A DNA stretch of 64,000 bases, taken from Gammaproteobacteria bacterium (GTDB lineage Bacteria; Pseudomonadota; Gammaproteobacteria; Pseudomonadales; Cellvibrionaceae). The notes under the pieces were generated by a model. It was not told the origin of the DNA. It was given only the letters and a program-made list of their open reading frames with translations, and searched no databases. The stretch spans positions 1 through 64,000 of the forward strand of contig SEBU01000003.1 in NCBI GenBank assembly GCA_004173475.1. Reading direction: 5' to 3'. Shown here in pieces: positions 21,060-30,725 of this stretch (within the stretch, counting starts at the first letter, position 1; each line of letters opens with the position of its first letter). The translations under genes and the position numbers were made by a program.

Positions 21060-21845
21060 TTAAGGAGACCCCACCAAGGTATTTGCAACACCTAGACCTT
21101 CATCAATAATTTGATAGAAGAGCGGCAAAAAATTGGATAGCGAATACCACATTAAAATAAAACCAAACATCAAGGTGATAGGAAATCCTACGTTTAAAAT
21201 ATTCAGTTGCGGAGCTGAGCGTCCCATTACGCCAAACGATAAATTCACAATCATCATAGACGTAAATAGCGGCAAGCTGATTAACAAGCCCGCCGCAAAC
21301 ATCCATGAAAACATATGCACAATTAAAACGTAATCGTCAGGAGTTAAGCCCGGCCCGCCAATAGGAAAACTCTTGAAGCTACCCACCAACATATTAATAA
21401 CGGTTAGATGACCATTGATCGCCAAAAATAATAAGGTGGACATTAGCAAATAGAATTGCGATAAAACAGTCACACTCACGCCGCTGGACGGGTCGTTTTG
21501 CGCGGCGAAACCCAAGCCTACTTTCAACGCGATAAATTGCCCGGTCAATACAAATACATGCATTACAATCTGCAACATAAAACCCAGAGCAATACCAATG
21601 ATCATTTCTTTTATTATTAACAATATTGCTTCAACGGATAAAAAAGAAACGACGGGAGCATTTGGTAACAGAGGCACAACCAATAACGCAGTAAATAAGG
21701 CGAGCATCATACGAATGCGCGCGGGCACCGTACGCGCACTGATGACTGGCATTGCAAAATAAAAGGCACTGATGCGCACTAGTGGCCACAGATATTGGCC
21801 AATAAATTGATTAATTTGCGCTTCACTGACAATTAATTCTTGCAT
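21060..21845 (-). CDS. fliR: Flagellar export apparatus protein FliR
   Basis: 261 residues from the ATG at 21845; two upstream TTG codons are less likely starts. Six hydrophobic helices, with the typical LIIKEMIIGIALGF stretch mid-protein and a LPLFYQII C-terminal segment. With FliP and FliQ it builds the helical core of the export gate in the MS ring. It lies between fliQ and flhB in the usual order. Confidence 0.95.
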   Translation of the reverse strand: MQELIVSEAQINQFIGQYLWPLVRISAFYFAMPVISARTVPARIRMMLALFTALLVVPLLPNAPVVSFLSVEAILLIIKEMIIGIALGFMLQIVMHVFVLTGQFIALKVGLGFAAQNDPSSGVSVTVLSQFYLLMSTLLFLAINGHLTVINMLVGSFKSFPIGGPGLTPDDYVLIVHMFSWMFAAGLLISLPLFTSMMIVNLSFGVMGRSAPQLNILNVGFPITLMFGFILMWYSLSNFLPLFYQIIDEGLGVANTLVGSP

Positions 21846-21878
21846 CAACAAACCTGCTACTTTTTTAACAAGCTTAAA

Positions 21879-22148
21879 TTATCCAATCAATGTCGGAATG
21901 CTCGTATAGAGTCGCGTAAATAAATCGGTAAATTTTGTGATAATCCAGGGGCCAGCCATTCCAATAGTAGCGATGGTCATTATCAAGCGCGGTAAAAAGC
22001 TAAGAGTCTGTTCGTTAATTTGAGTAGCGGCCTGAAACATACTTACAATTAAACCAACAATTAAACTTGGCCCAACAATAACCAGTACCATTAATACAAT
22101 CAGATAGAGCGCTTCAGAAAAAAGATCCATAACAACTTCAGGTGTCAT
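21879..22148 (-). CDS. fliQ: Flagellar export apparatus protein FliQ
   Basis: 89 residues with two membrane helices separated by the conserved VSMFQAATQINEQTLSF loop, the standard size and signature of FliQ. A GGAG ribosome site precedes the ATG. Four copies surround the FliP/FliR core of the export channel. Confidence 0.96.
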   Translation of the reverse strand: MTPEVVMDLFSEALYLIVLMVLVIVGPSLIVGLIVSMFQAATQINEQTLSFLPRLIMTIATIGMAGPWIITKFTDLFTRLYTSIPTLIG

Positions 22149-22247
22149 AATTTTTCTCCGTAGCTCATTGAGCTATTGTTAGATTGCTTTTGTTAAGATC
22201 GCAACTCTTGTTAAAAACCGTATTCTTGTTAAACACCATAACTATTG

Positions 22248-23090
22248 TCAAACACCGTAACTGGCTGCGAGTGTACCTACAATCATGGCCCAACCATCCA
22301 CTAACACAAACAACATAATCTTAAACGGAAGGGAAATAATTAATGGCGATAACATCATCATACCCATGGCCATAAGCACGCTGGATACAACAATATCAAT
22401 AACTAAAAATGGAATAAAAATAATAAAACCAATTTGAAACGCGGTTTTCAATTCACTGATGATAAAAGCCGGAACTAAAATATTAAATGGCGTTTCTTGC
22501 GGTGTTGCTATGGAAGGATGTTTAGCAATCCCCACAAATAAATTAATATCGGATTCACGAGTCTGCGCTAGCATAAATGCGTGAAAAGGAGCGGATGCTC
22601 TCTCTATAGCGACATTGGCGGTAATTTGCTGATTAATATAGGGTTGCAACGCGTCCTGATTTGCTTTGTTAAAAACTGGCTGCATAATAAAAAACGTAAG
22701 GAATAAGGCAAGCCCTATCAAAATTTGGTTCGATGGTGACTGCTGTAACCCCAACGCCTGACGTAAAATAGAAAACACAATAATGATGCGCGTGAATGAC
22801 GTCACCATCATTAGCAAGGCTGGCAAAAATGTCAGCAAGGTCATAATGCCGAGAATTTGCAATGTGACTGTATATTCCTGCGTTCCGTCTTTATTGGTTT
22901 TTACGGTGAGCGCAGGTAAACCGGGGATGGCAGGCAGAGAACCGCCTACGTTAACAATAGAAGATGCAGGCACAGTCGGAGCAGTTGGAGGTGTCGCCTG
23001 GGCCCAAGAGCTTACACTGGCGAGCATTAAGCTGATCGCAAGAAAATATTTTGTCAGGTGACGAAATGCTTGCCAATTCAACATCAACAT
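22248..23090 (-). CDS. fliP: Flagellar export apparatus protein FliP
   Basis: 280 residues. A cleavable signal peptide (ending near SSWA-QA) precedes a short proline-rich stretch, then the FliP fold with the hallmark [21 protein letters not shown] and four membrane helices. Five subunits form the base of the export channel. The start has an AGGA ribosome site and lies 9 bases after the fliO stop. Confidence 0.96.
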   Translation of the reverse strand: MLMLNWQAFRHLTKYFLAISLMLASVSSWAQATPPTAPTVPASSIVNVGGSLPAIPGLPALTVKTNKDGTQEYTVTLQILGIMTLLTFLPALLMMVTSFTRIIIVFSILRQALGLQQSPSNQILIGLALFLTFFIMQPVFNKANQDALQPYINQQITANVAIERASAPFHAFMLAQTRESDINLFVGIAKHPSIATPQETPFNILVPAFIISELKTAFQIGFIIFIPFLVIDIVVSSVLMAMGMMMLSPLIISLPFKIMLFVLVDGWAMIVGTLAASYGV

Positions 23091-23099
23091 AATGTTTCC

Positions 23100-23717
23100 T
23101 TAAGAGTTAGATTTTTTATCTGAGGTAACATCTTGAGTTTGATTTTTTTGCAGTATCGCCATTAATTTTTGGCTGAATTCCGAGGTCGCAGCTTGGGTTT
23201 TTTCTGCAATAAAAAGAGGTTCCTCAAACACGTGCAGATTATTAATCTGCGTAGCAGTAACACCCAACAGTAGTTGTTTTCCCCCCACCTCAACCAACAT
23301 TAATCGTTCACGAGTTCCCAGGGGCATGGAAGAAATAACTTTCATTCCAGGGTTTTGCATAAAACCACCTTGTGCAAAACGTTTTACAAACCATGAGAGA
23401 CCGTAGATCAGCACTAAAATAAGTGCAAGACCACCGATAACGCTTGCTAATTGGGAGGCGCTATTTGTTTTTGTAGCAGGCTTAGACGCATTTACGGGCG
23501 AAGTGGTTGCAATACTCGTGTTGGCGACACCTGTAGATGGAGAAGAAATCTGCGTTGCATTATTTTCAATGGCTAGCTGATTTGTAGCAGGATTTGACGC
23601 GTTGTTTGCGACCGGTTCCGCTGCCCAGGTAAAAGAATTTGTCAAAAGTATTAATAAAAAAATACCGCAGCGAGTACCGGCGATAGATTTTTTATGTAAG
23701 CCGGTGAAATTTTTCAT
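23100..23717 (-). CDS. fliO: Flagellar assembly protein FliO
   Basis: 205 residues from the ATG at 23717, chosen over an upstream start at 23765 because it has a GAGAAGG site and opens directly into a signal-like segment (FLLILLTNSFTWA). A serine/threonine/asparagine-rich periplasmic stretch, then one membrane helix (IGGLALILVLIYGLSWFV) and a cytoplasmic SpoA-like domain (MPLGTRERLMLVEVGGKQLLLG). FliO scaffolds FliP ring assembly. Confidence 0.9.
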   Translation of the reverse strand: MKNFTGLHKKSIAGTRCGIFLLILLTNSFTWAAEPVANNASNPATNQLAIENNATQISSPSTGVANTSIATTSPVNASKPATKTNSASQLASVIGGLALILVLIYGLSWFVKRFAQGGFMQNPGMKVISSMPLGTRERLMLVEVGGKQLLLGVTATQINNLHVFEEPLFIAEKTQAATSEFSQKLMAILQKNQTQDVTSDKKSNS

Positions 23718-23846
23718 GTGGCTACCTTCTCTAACTAAGCATTGATATAAATAAGTTTCAGACATGATGTATTCATATCAGGATGAAGACTCCCTGCTTC
23801 ATAAATTTTTTAGTTTTTTAACCTGACTCAGCAATTCTATAAATGT

Positions 23847-24236
23847 TTAACGTAACTTTTTAATACGTTCTGCCGGGCTGATAACATCTGTCATGCGAAT
23901 GCCAAATTTTTCATTGACCACCACTACTTCACCATGAGCAATTAGAGTACCGTTAACTAATACATCCAAGGGTTCCCCTGCCAAGCGATCAAGTTCAATT
24001 ACGGAGCCCTGATTCAACTGCAACAAATTTCGAATAGTGATAGAGGTGCGCCCTACTTCCATGGAAATAGTGACAGGGATATCCAAAATAACTTCCAGCT
24101 CGGGATTAGCGGTTACTTTGTTGTGATCGCTTTTTAATTCTTCAAATGCTACGGGGCTTGCAGCTGCTTCATCGGCATCTGCCTGTTCCGCCATGGCCGC
24201 TGCCCAATCATCTGCCATATCATCATCGTTTGCCAT
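23847..24236 (-). CDS. fliN: Flagellar C-ring switch protein FliN
   Basis: 129 residues: an acidic, alanine-rich N-terminus and a C-terminal SpoA domain (VTISMEVGRTSITIRNLLQLNQG and LVNGTLIAHGEVVVVNEKFG regions). It forms the base of the C-ring with FliM. The start has a strong AGGAG site and overlaps the fliM 3' end by 14 bases, indicating coupled translation. Confidence 0.97.
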   Translation of the reverse strand: MANDDDMADDWAAAMAEQADADEAAASPVAFEELKSDHNKVTANPELEVILDIPVTISMEVGRTSITIRNLLQLNQGSVIELDRLAGEPLDVLVNGTLIAHGEVVVVNEKFGIRMTDVISPAERIKKLR

Positions 24237-25233
24237 GATTAACTCCTGGTGTACCTGTTATATTTTGGGCGCTAGAGCGATCAAAAAATTCTTTAATTTT
24301 TAATGCAAGATTTCCGCGATGTTGTCCTAGCTGCGTTCTAAACATAGGCACGCCATTGGCGGTAAGCACATGGAAATCCGGAAACTCTATTGGAATGACG
24401 TCACCTTCTTTTAAATCGACAATGTCGCGTAATGTTATTTCGCGACGAACGATATCGCATTCCAATTCTACTTTTGCTGCGAGCACATCTTCACGAAGTG
24501 CTTTAACCCAACGCTCGTCCTGTTCATCAGTATCTGATTGCAAACCAGCATCCAAAACCTCGCGTATAGGTTCTATCATGGAATAAGGCATAGTGATATG
24601 TAACTCACCACCACCACCATCCAACTCCACGTGGAAGGTACTCACTACAACAACTTCACTCGGGCTTACAATATTGGCAAGTGATGGGTTCACCTCAGAG
24701 TGAACATATTCGAAATTGATTGGCATTACCGCTTTCCAGGCTTCAGCCAAATCCACAAAGCCTTGATTCAATACCATTTGTACAACGCGTAATTCTGTTG
24801 GTGTAAATTCACGACCTTCAATTTTTGCGTGACGACCATCACCGCCAAAAAAATTGTCTACCAACTTAAATACAAGTTTTGCATCGAGAATAATTAATGC
24901 GGTTCCGCGTAAGGGGCGAAACTTCACCATATTTAAACTGGTCGGAACGTATAAGGTGTGAACGTATTCGCCGAACTTTTGAATTTGAATACCACCCACT
25001 GAAACGTCTGCTGTGCGGCGCAACATATTAAACATACTGATGCGAGTGTAACGCGCGAAACGTTCATTGATCATTTCAAGCGTAGGCATACGCCCGCGCA
25101 CAATACGATCCTGACTTGTTAGGTCATAGGTTTTTACCGCACCAGGCTCGAGGTCCGTTTCGGTTTCTATATCGCCGTCATCAACACCATGCAGAAGCGC
25201 GTCAATTTCGTCTTGTGATAACAGGTCTTGCAC
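24223..25233 (-). CDS. fliM: Flagellar motor switch protein FliM
   Basis: 336 residues starting at a GTG (25233). The N-terminal LLSQDEIDALL is the CheY-phosphate binding peptide, which fixes the start. A CheC-like middle domain and a C-terminal SpoA domain follow (ITLRDIVDLKEGDVIPIEFP). Couples chemotaxis signalling to rotation direction together with FliG and FliN. Confidence 0.97.
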   Translation of the reverse strand: MQDLLSQDEIDALLHGVDDGDIETETDLEPGAVKTYDLTSQDRIVRGRMPTLEMINERFARYTRISMFNMLRRTADVSVGGIQIQKFGEYVHTLYVPTSLNMVKFRPLRGTALIILDAKLVFKLVDNFFGGDGRHAKIEGREFTPTELRVVQMVLNQGFVDLAEAWKAVMPINFEYVHSEVNPSLANIVSPSEVVVVSTFHVELDGGGGELHITMPYSMIEPIREVLDAGLQSDTDEQDERWVKALREDVLAAKVELECDIVRREITLRDIVDLKEGDVIPIEFPDFHVLTANGVPMFRTQLGQHRGNLALKIKEFFDRSSAQNITGTPGVNHGKR

Positions 25234-25282
25234 GAGTTGTTACCCTTTAAATTGTAAAAGCGAGTTCGCCCATACCTAATGA

Positions 25283-25954
25283 CTATTGCATAACAAATTG
25301 CGTGAATAGTACTTGTTCAATATTAGGTTCAGGTGGTTTTGTCTTTTTTTCCTTATTTTTACCTTTACCTTTTTTAGTATCACTTTCTTCGTCTTCACTA
25401 TCCTCGTCGTCTTTCGACTTGGATTTTTCTGCGAGGGCTGCAGTTTCTTTATTGATAATTTCCTGGACTGTTGCCAAGGCGGCCGCGCGTAATTTTTCTT
25501 TTCCCTCCAGGGTTTGTAACTCTTCAAAAACCTGACTGCTCAACAACATGACCAAACCATTTCTCACGGCGGGCATGTGAAGCTCCAAAGTTTTTAAAAC
25601 CTCAGGGTCGCGATACATCAACGTAAGTTCAGCTTGCAAAAAACGCTGGCGCCCGTTCACGTCATAATTAACAGTAAAGTTAGGCTTTAACGGATAATAA
25701 ATTGCAGGAGCTGCCACAACTTCTTCAGCTTCGCTGGCTTCTGATGCTGAGTCTTCATCTGCATGTTTAGAACCCATCATTTTTGAAACTATAAAAAAAG
25801 TGGCGCCAACAGAAATGAGTACTAGCAGAATTGCCAACCCAATAAACATAAAAAGTTTTTTCTTTTTCTTCTTAGCTTCAGTAACCGCAGCATCGTCCGC
25901 TGGCGCTTGCTCTTTATCTTTGTCAGCTTTGTCGTCTTTTTTGCCTGCGGCCAT
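25283..25954 (-). CDS. fliL: Flagellar basal-body protein FliL with charged insertion
   Basis: 223 residues, longer than the usual 150-180. Lysine/aspartate-rich cytoplasmic N-terminus, one membrane helix (LFMFIGLAILLVLISVGATFF), then the periplasmic stomatin-like domain ending in VLFTQFVMQ as FliL proteins do. Just before that ending sits about 35 residues of Lys/Asp/Glu low complexity, which accounts for most of the extra length. FliL surrounds stators and supports torque. It is first in the fliLMNOPQR-flhB run, with a sigma-54 promoter at 25993. Confidence 0.93.
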   Translation of the reverse strand: MAAGKKDDKADKDKEQAPADDAAVTEAKKKKKKLFMFIGLAILLVLISVGATFFIVSKMMGSKHADEDSASEASEAEEVVAAPAIYYPLKPNFTVNYDVNGRQRFLQAELTLMYRDPEVLKTLELHMPAVRNGLVMLLSSQVFEELQTLEGKEKLRAAALATVQEIINKETAALAEKSKSKDDEDSEDEESDTKKGKGKNKEKKTKPPEPNIEQVLFTQFVMQ

Positions 25955-25992
25955 GTCAAAACTCCGTCACTTTTTACTTCTAGTAGGGGTTG

Positions 25993-26008
25993 AGCAATAG
26001 CTATGCCA
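25993..26008 (-). promoter_or_regulatory. Sigma-54 promoter upstream of fliL
   Basis: On the minus strand TGGCATAGCTATTGCT, with GG and GC exactly ten bases apart. It matches TGGCAyr-N4-TTGCW except at two -24 positions. It lies 39 bases upstream of the fliL start, the expected place for a FleR-type target. Confidence 0.75.
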
Positions 26009-26196
26009 GCTATTTGCTATCTAAAGAGTAGCAGCGGATTGTTTGTTTGCTAGGTGGGAGTGTGGATGATTGGAGTTTTTTTGACGGAACTGAAGCGCGA
26101 TGTTTGAATTAACGTCAGAACGTTTAAAGATTCAACAAGAGATACAGAAATATAAACGGAGCCCTGCTAGACCCCGTGTGCTTAAGCCAATAGAAA

Positions 26197-27834
26197 TTAA
26201 GCGTAATGATCCACGAGTCGCTGTTGAATTACTGTACTCACAGCAGTAACAGTCTCCTCCTCTACCGAACCTTTATTACCGGCCTGACCTTTTTGTTCTT
26301 GCGCATCGCCCTGCTGGCGACTGAACGATTTATCCGACACATCGACATTCACAAGATTTAAGCCCTGCTCACTAAACATGTCGCGTAAGCGGTTGAGGTT
26401 TTGATCGAGAACTTCGCGCACCATAGGGTGATGGCTGGTAAAACTTACGCTGGTCTGCTCTTGATTAACACTCACCTTGACTTGCATAGGTCCCAAATCT
26501 TTTGGATGCAAATTAATTTCAGCAGAACTTACATTTTGTGCAGCCAACCATAATACTTTTTCACCTACGGCCTGACTCCATTGTGGTTGTCCAACCGGAA
26601 CAGGCACTGTAGTTTGAACTACAAAGCCACGCGTCGCTGGCGCCTGCGCATCATTAAAACGAGCGAACGAATCTAGCAGTGAAGGCGACGACGATGAAGT
26701 GCTCGCATTATTTTGTACCGGATTTACAGGTGCGCTTTCGTCGCGCCCCGCAGACTTGGAAATTGTCTGTAACATTTTTTTAAAAACTGATGCAGGATCT
26801 TCTGTTGATATTGCCTTTGCGTCAGTGTCAGAACCAGAATCTAACGCACTCATATCTTCGCTAGACGCAGCTGATGCTTTATCGTTAAGAGCTGCACTTA
26901 CAGGGGTGGACAACACATCCGATGTTGCGAGCACTGCGTTTGACAATGGAGTTCCAGTTGCTTTTACTTCTGGATTTGCAGTTGTCGGCGAGCTAGCTAC
27001 ATTAGATGATAGTGGGTTAACGACATTAGCTTGAACCTGACCAGCTTCTGCAGTTTCAGTTTGATCACCGGAGCTTACTAATAAAATGGATTGTGTTTCG
27101 TCAGCATCAACATTTACTGTTTCAACATCATCATCGCTTTCAATAACGGGCGCGCTTTCTTCACTGACTAGCTGAGGAAGCGACATGGTTGACGATAATT
27201 CCGAATCTATACTGGTGGACGCACTATTTTCACCGAGCGTAATAGTGGTGACAGAATCATTTACGGATTCAATATCCGTCACTAAATTTTCTGGCGTTAT
27301 TTCAGCCCCTATAAGTGGCAAAGTCATAGCCAAGGGTGCAGAGTTATTAGCGATAACGGGCGTCGTCGAAACGGCGATTACTCCAACGGCCTCATCAGCA
27401 TCTTCAACTTTCTTACTATTTCTCTCGGATAAAGTTTCATCGTCAATCTTTCTATTTTTTCCCAGCGGACGCTCATTCGCGCGAGCCACCTTAAGGTCGT
27501 CATCTTTTTCGGGTTGATGCGATTCTTTAACTGACCTTTCCTCTCTAAATTGGTTTTCTTTTGTTGCGTTAGTTGTATTTTGCTTGACCAACTTTTTAGT
27601 CTCACCAGGTTCTATCTTTTTTCTGGAATCATCGCTGGATGTGTTTTTCCTAAGAGCTTCAGGTTTGGCAGGCTTGTCATTGTTCTTCTGTGAAATGTCG
27701 CGCAGCTCATTAAATGTTTGGCTAAAATCGGCACTAGCATAATCAGCGTGCATATCACGCTTTGCAGCAGCTACAGCCTGGGTTTGCACTGCAGGTTTTA
27801 GTAACACGTTGTTGTATGCCGAACTGCTACTCAT
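26197..27834 (-). CDS. fliK: Flagellar hook-length control protein FliK
   Basis: 545 residues. A long disordered N-terminal ruler region rich in Ser, Thr, Asp and Glu leads to the conserved C-terminal FlhB-contacting domain with LHPKDLGPMQVKVSV and MVREVLDQNLNRLRDMFSEQG. It is secreted during hook growth and triggers the FlhB specificity switch. The ATG has a GAGG site. It is probably a separate transcription unit: a sigma-54 site precedes it and there is a gap of ~240 bases to fliL. Confidence 0.93.
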   Translation of the reverse strand: MSSSSAYNNVLLKPAVQTQAVAAAKRDMHADYASADFSQTFNELRDISQKNNDKPAKPEALRKNTSSDDSRKKIEPGETKKLVKQNTTNATKENQFREERSVKESHQPEKDDDLKVARANERPLGKNRKIDDETLSERNSKKVEDADEAVGVIAVSTTPVIANNSAPLAMTLPLIGAEITPENLVTDIESVNDSVTTITLGENSASTSIDSELSSTMSLPQLVSEESAPVIESDDDVETVNVDADETQSILLVSSGDQTETAEAGQVQANVVNPLSSNVASSPTTANPEVKATGTPLSNAVLATSDVLSTPVSAALNDKASAASSEDMSALDSGSDTDAKAISTEDPASVFKKMLQTISKSAGRDESAPVNPVQNNASTSSSSPSLLDSFARFNDAQAPATRGFVVQTTVPVPVGQPQWSQAVGEKVLWLAAQNVSSAEINLHPKDLGPMQVKVSVNQEQTSVSFTSHHPMVREVLDQNLNRLRDMFSEQGLNLVNVDVSDKSFSRQQGDAQEQKGQAGNKGSVEEETVTAVSTVIQQRLVDHYA

Positions 27835-27935
27835 TGCCGTTACCTCTTCTTCATGGCCATTAACAACCTGAAAACCGGCAACTCATTGCCGCTTTTTTTC
27901 AGATTTTGAATAATTCAAGACTATGGAAGGATAAG

Positions 27936-27951
27936 AGCAAGGCTAATGCCA
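27936..27951 (-). promoter_or_regulatory. Sigma-54 promoter upstream of fliK
   Basis: On the minus strand TGGCATTAGCCTTGCT: a TGGCA -24 element and an exact TTGCT -12 element at correct spacing. About 100 bases upstream of fliK, in the gap after the Hpt gene. Confidence 0.75.
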
Positions 27952-28007
27952 AGAGAGGAAAAATACACTTCGATCAGTGAAACAAGAGAAAATAGGATAA
28001 TCGGAAG

Positions 28008-28367
28008 TTAAGCGAGGTAAGCAAGCATTCTCTGTTTCACTACCAAAAACTCAGATTCAATATCTGCAAGATCTTCGCCAAGGTTTCCAAGATCATTTTC
28101 GCGAGCCTTGCGCTCTAACGCGGCGCAAAGATTTGCCAGATGTAGAGCGCCCAAATTACTGCAACTACCTTTGAAACTATGCGCCGCCCTGCGGACCGCG
28201 TCCACATTATCGGTGCCTATAAGTGCATAGAGTTTATCGAGACGATCTGCCGAATCCTGAATAAAAGTATCAATCAAAAAACCGAACTCACCCTCCATAA
28301 CATCTTTGAGGGAATTTAGCGCATCGTAATCCAGGTGTTGCACTGGGCTAACAGGAGTTGGAACCAT
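28008..28367 (-). CDS. Hpt (histidine phosphotransfer) domain protein
   Basis: 119 residues forming a single Hpt four-helix bundle with the phospho-accepting H63 in RRAAHSFKGSCSNLGA. I start at the ATG 28367 with an AAAGGT site. An alternative ATG at 28415 overlaps the upstream gene by 11 bases. It directly follows the response-regulator gene and probably passes phosphate to that receiver (D57) or draws it off. The kinase partner is not encoded here. Confidence 0.88.
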   Translation of the reverse strand: MVPTPVSPVQHLDYDALNSLKDVMEGEFGFLIDTFIQDSADRLDKLYALIGTDNVDAVRRAAHSFKGSCSNLGALHLANLCAALERKARENDLGNLGEDLADIESEFLVVKQRMLAYLA

Positions 28368-28404
28368 AAATTTACCTTTTAAACCTAAACTGTGGTTGCG
28401 CGTT

Positions 28405-30114
28405 CTAGTCGTCATTAACCCAGGCGAACACAACTTCTACTTTGTTGCCTGTTCCAAAATAACGTACCGTTTTGCAAAGCCTTTCCACTATGCCGATACC
28501 GCGCCCACTATAACCCGAGATTGATATTTCTTTACCCTGACGCGATAAAAAATCAAACCCGGGGCCGCTATCTTCTACTCGCAAGGTCAAGGTGCCACCA
28601 TCAATGTTTGATGAATACGCAAAATAAATATGCACAAATCCGGTTGTTATTTCATTTAATAATTTTTCGCGACGGGTGTAGTACTCGCTAAATCCTTCTG
28701 GTGTTTTTTTCAGATCGCCGCTTAATCCCAGCACACCGTGCTCAAGCGCATTAGAATAAAGCTCAGATAAAATCGTATACAAACTTCCACTAAAACCACG
28801 TAAGTCAGGCTCTTCTGTTAATACATTTAACAAGAATGGTAAAGGATCAAAAGATTTGAAACTCGTGGGTTTAACTTCAAACCGCATTTCCCACTCAACC
28901 GGTAAGAGTTGAGGACCATAGCTGTAATTATAAGCGGGATGATTTATATTTTCGGGTGACTCCATGAGAATTTCGATCATGGATAAATCGTCATCTTGCT
29001 CGCCCGAACCTATAAAATTTTTCACCCCCAATAAGATTTCATCAAATGCAGATTCACTGCTTTCGTTTTCTTCAAACAACTTAAATAAACGTTCTTCACC
29101 AAACATATCACCTTGTGAGTTGCGCGCCTCGTGAATACCATCGGACCACATGAAAACCCGGTCATTGCGCTCAAGCTCGTACACCTGGGTGTCATCTTTA
29201 AAATTCTTGTCTTGCAACACACCCAATGGCAAGTGAGTCGATCGCAACGGAATCAGGGTATTATCAGAACCGCGATAAATAACGCCGGCCGGTAGACCGC
29301 CGTTCCATACTTTTATGCGCCTTCGCCTGAAATTAAAATCAATCATAGTGGCACAGCAAAACAGGCCTACGGGTAAAATTGTTTTCAGTTTTTTATTAAT
29401 CTCGCGCAAGACGTCCGACATGGAAAAACCTTTATGAACCATGCCGTAAAAAGTAGAAGCCAATGGCATGGCGCCAATAGCCGCCGGTAAACCGTGTCCG
29501 GTAAAATCGCCCAACAACACCATCATATTTCCGTTGGGTCGAATAGCTGCTACCACAACATCGCCGTTAAATACCGCAAGGGACGATAAAAAAAATCGCA
29601 CATTGCTAGCATTTAAACATCCGCTGTGAGCAACGTTATCAAACACTTGTTTGGCAACCGTTTGTTCTTGCAACAGGCGTTGATGATGCTGTGCCAGCAA
29701 ATCGCGTTGAGTAAGCATGGTGCTATGCAAACCGCGCATACGGTTAAACGACTTTATTTTTGCTTTTAAAATAACGCGATTGTAAGGTTTGGATAAAAAA
29801 TCATCGCCGCCAGCGTCCAGACAATGAACAAGTGATTCGGTATCTTGCAGGGAGGTGAGAAAGATAATCGGGACTAATTCGTCGCCCGCCAGCTCTTTAA
29901 TTTGGCGGGCAGCATCAAAACCATCCAGCTCTGGCATGAGCGCATCGAGAAGTACAATGTCGGGGCGTTGTTCTTTAAAGATGGCAACCGCTTCAAGACC
30001 ATTTTTCGCGGAAAAAACCAGATGGCCTTCTTTCCGAACAATAGTTTCTAAAATCAAACGATCGGAATCAGTATCATCCGCTACTAAAATTTTTAAGCTT
30101 CGCAGATCATTCAT
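28405..30114 (-). CDS. Response regulator with PP2C phosphatase and anti-sigma-type kinase domains (HsbR-like)
   Basis: 569 residues in three parts. The receiver has D57 in VLLDALMPELDGF and the conserved Lys in FLSKPY. A SpoIIE/RsbU-type PP2C phosphatase follows (GDFTGHGLPAAIGAMP and MWSDGIHEARN metal-binding motifs). The C-terminal HATPase domain has LYSNALEHG and VEDSGPGFDF. This is the plan of partner-switching regulators such as Pseudomonas HsbR: phosphatase and kinase act on a STAS protein, here almost certainly the next gene upstream (30178-30483). The position inside the fli cluster suggests control of flagellar sigma or second-messenger output. The exact target is inference. Confidence 0.9.
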   Translation of the reverse strand: MNDLRSLKILVADDTDSDRLILETIVRKEGHLVFSAKNGLEAVAIFKEQRPDIVLLDALMPELDGFDAARQIKELAGDELVPIIFLTSLQDTESLVHCLDAGGDDFLSKPYNRVILKAKIKSFNRMRGLHSTMLTQRDLLAQHHQRLLQEQTVAKQVFDNVAHSGCLNASNVRFFLSSLAVFNGDVVVAAIRPNGNMMVLLGDFTGHGLPAAIGAMPLASTFYGMVHKGFSMSDVLREINKKLKTILPVGLFCCATMIDFNFRRRRIKVWNGGLPAGVIYRGSDNTLIPLRSTHLPLGVLQDKNFKDDTQVYELERNDRVFMWSDGIHEARNSQGDMFGEERLFKLFEENESSESAFDEILLGVKNFIGSGEQDDDLSMIEILMESPENINHPAYNYSYGPQLLPVEWEMRFEVKPTSFKSFDPLPFLLNVLTEEPDLRGFSGSLYTILSELYSNALEHGVLGLSGDLKKTPEGFSEYYTRREKLLNEITTGFVHIYFAYSSNIDGGTLTLRVEDSGPGFDFLSRQGKEISISGYSGRGIGIVERLCKTVRYFGTGNKVEVVFAWVNDD

Positions 30115-30177
30115 AACAAACGCTTTCCTTCAACATCCATTATGAGAACTGAAATGAGCAAGCCTTTGCTTTCATGA

Positions 30178-30483
30178 TTATTGAATAGAAAACAATTGCT
30201 CGAAATTGGAGATGAGCAAAATTTTTTTTACGTCCTGTGAGCAATTTACAATTTCGATGCTGGCACGATCGCCACCAGCATGATCACGCAATAACAGCAA
30301 CATGCCTAAGGCTGAACTGTCTAAATAGGAAGTGCCCTGCAAATCTACCCGATAATGATTAGGCGCTTTAGCAAGCTTTTCATAGGTATTACGAAATTCC
30401 TGATGAGAACTAAAATCGAAACGCCCCTGAATATAGATAGTTACTTGTGAACCATCCGCAGAAACGGTTGACGTGATCGCCAT
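30178..30483 (-). CDS. STAS-domain anti-sigma factor antagonist
   Basis: 101 residues, one STAS domain with the phosphorylatable serine region YLDSSALGMLLLL (S56/S57). AGAGG ribosome site. It lies 63 bases upstream of the phosphatase/kinase regulator, making a STAS - switch enzyme - Hpt module. When dephosphorylated, such proteins bind an anti-sigma factor or another partner. HsbA of Pseudomonas is the functional analogue I would compare first. Confidence 0.9.
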   Translation of the reverse strand: MAITSTVSADGSQVTIYIQGRFDFSSHQEFRNTYEKLAKAPNHYRVDLQGTSYLDSSALGMLLLLRDHAGGDRASIEIVNCSQDVKKILLISNFEQLFSIQ

Positions 30484-30725
30484 AATTAACCTCTGTCACA
30501 CTATTCAAATAATCATTTATTTGGATTTTTTTGCTTGATAATGCCTGAACTCACCTGCGTCAGGCCTTTAGCATGGGCGTAGACTAAGTGATCTTTAAAT
30601 CTAAGCCTAGTCTATAAATGCTTTTTGTATAGGGCGCCATTATAAAATCATTAAATGATAATTATGGTGAAAAAAATTTCTAAAACTGCGACCCGAGTGG
30701 ACATCGTTGAATTTTTGACCGGTGA

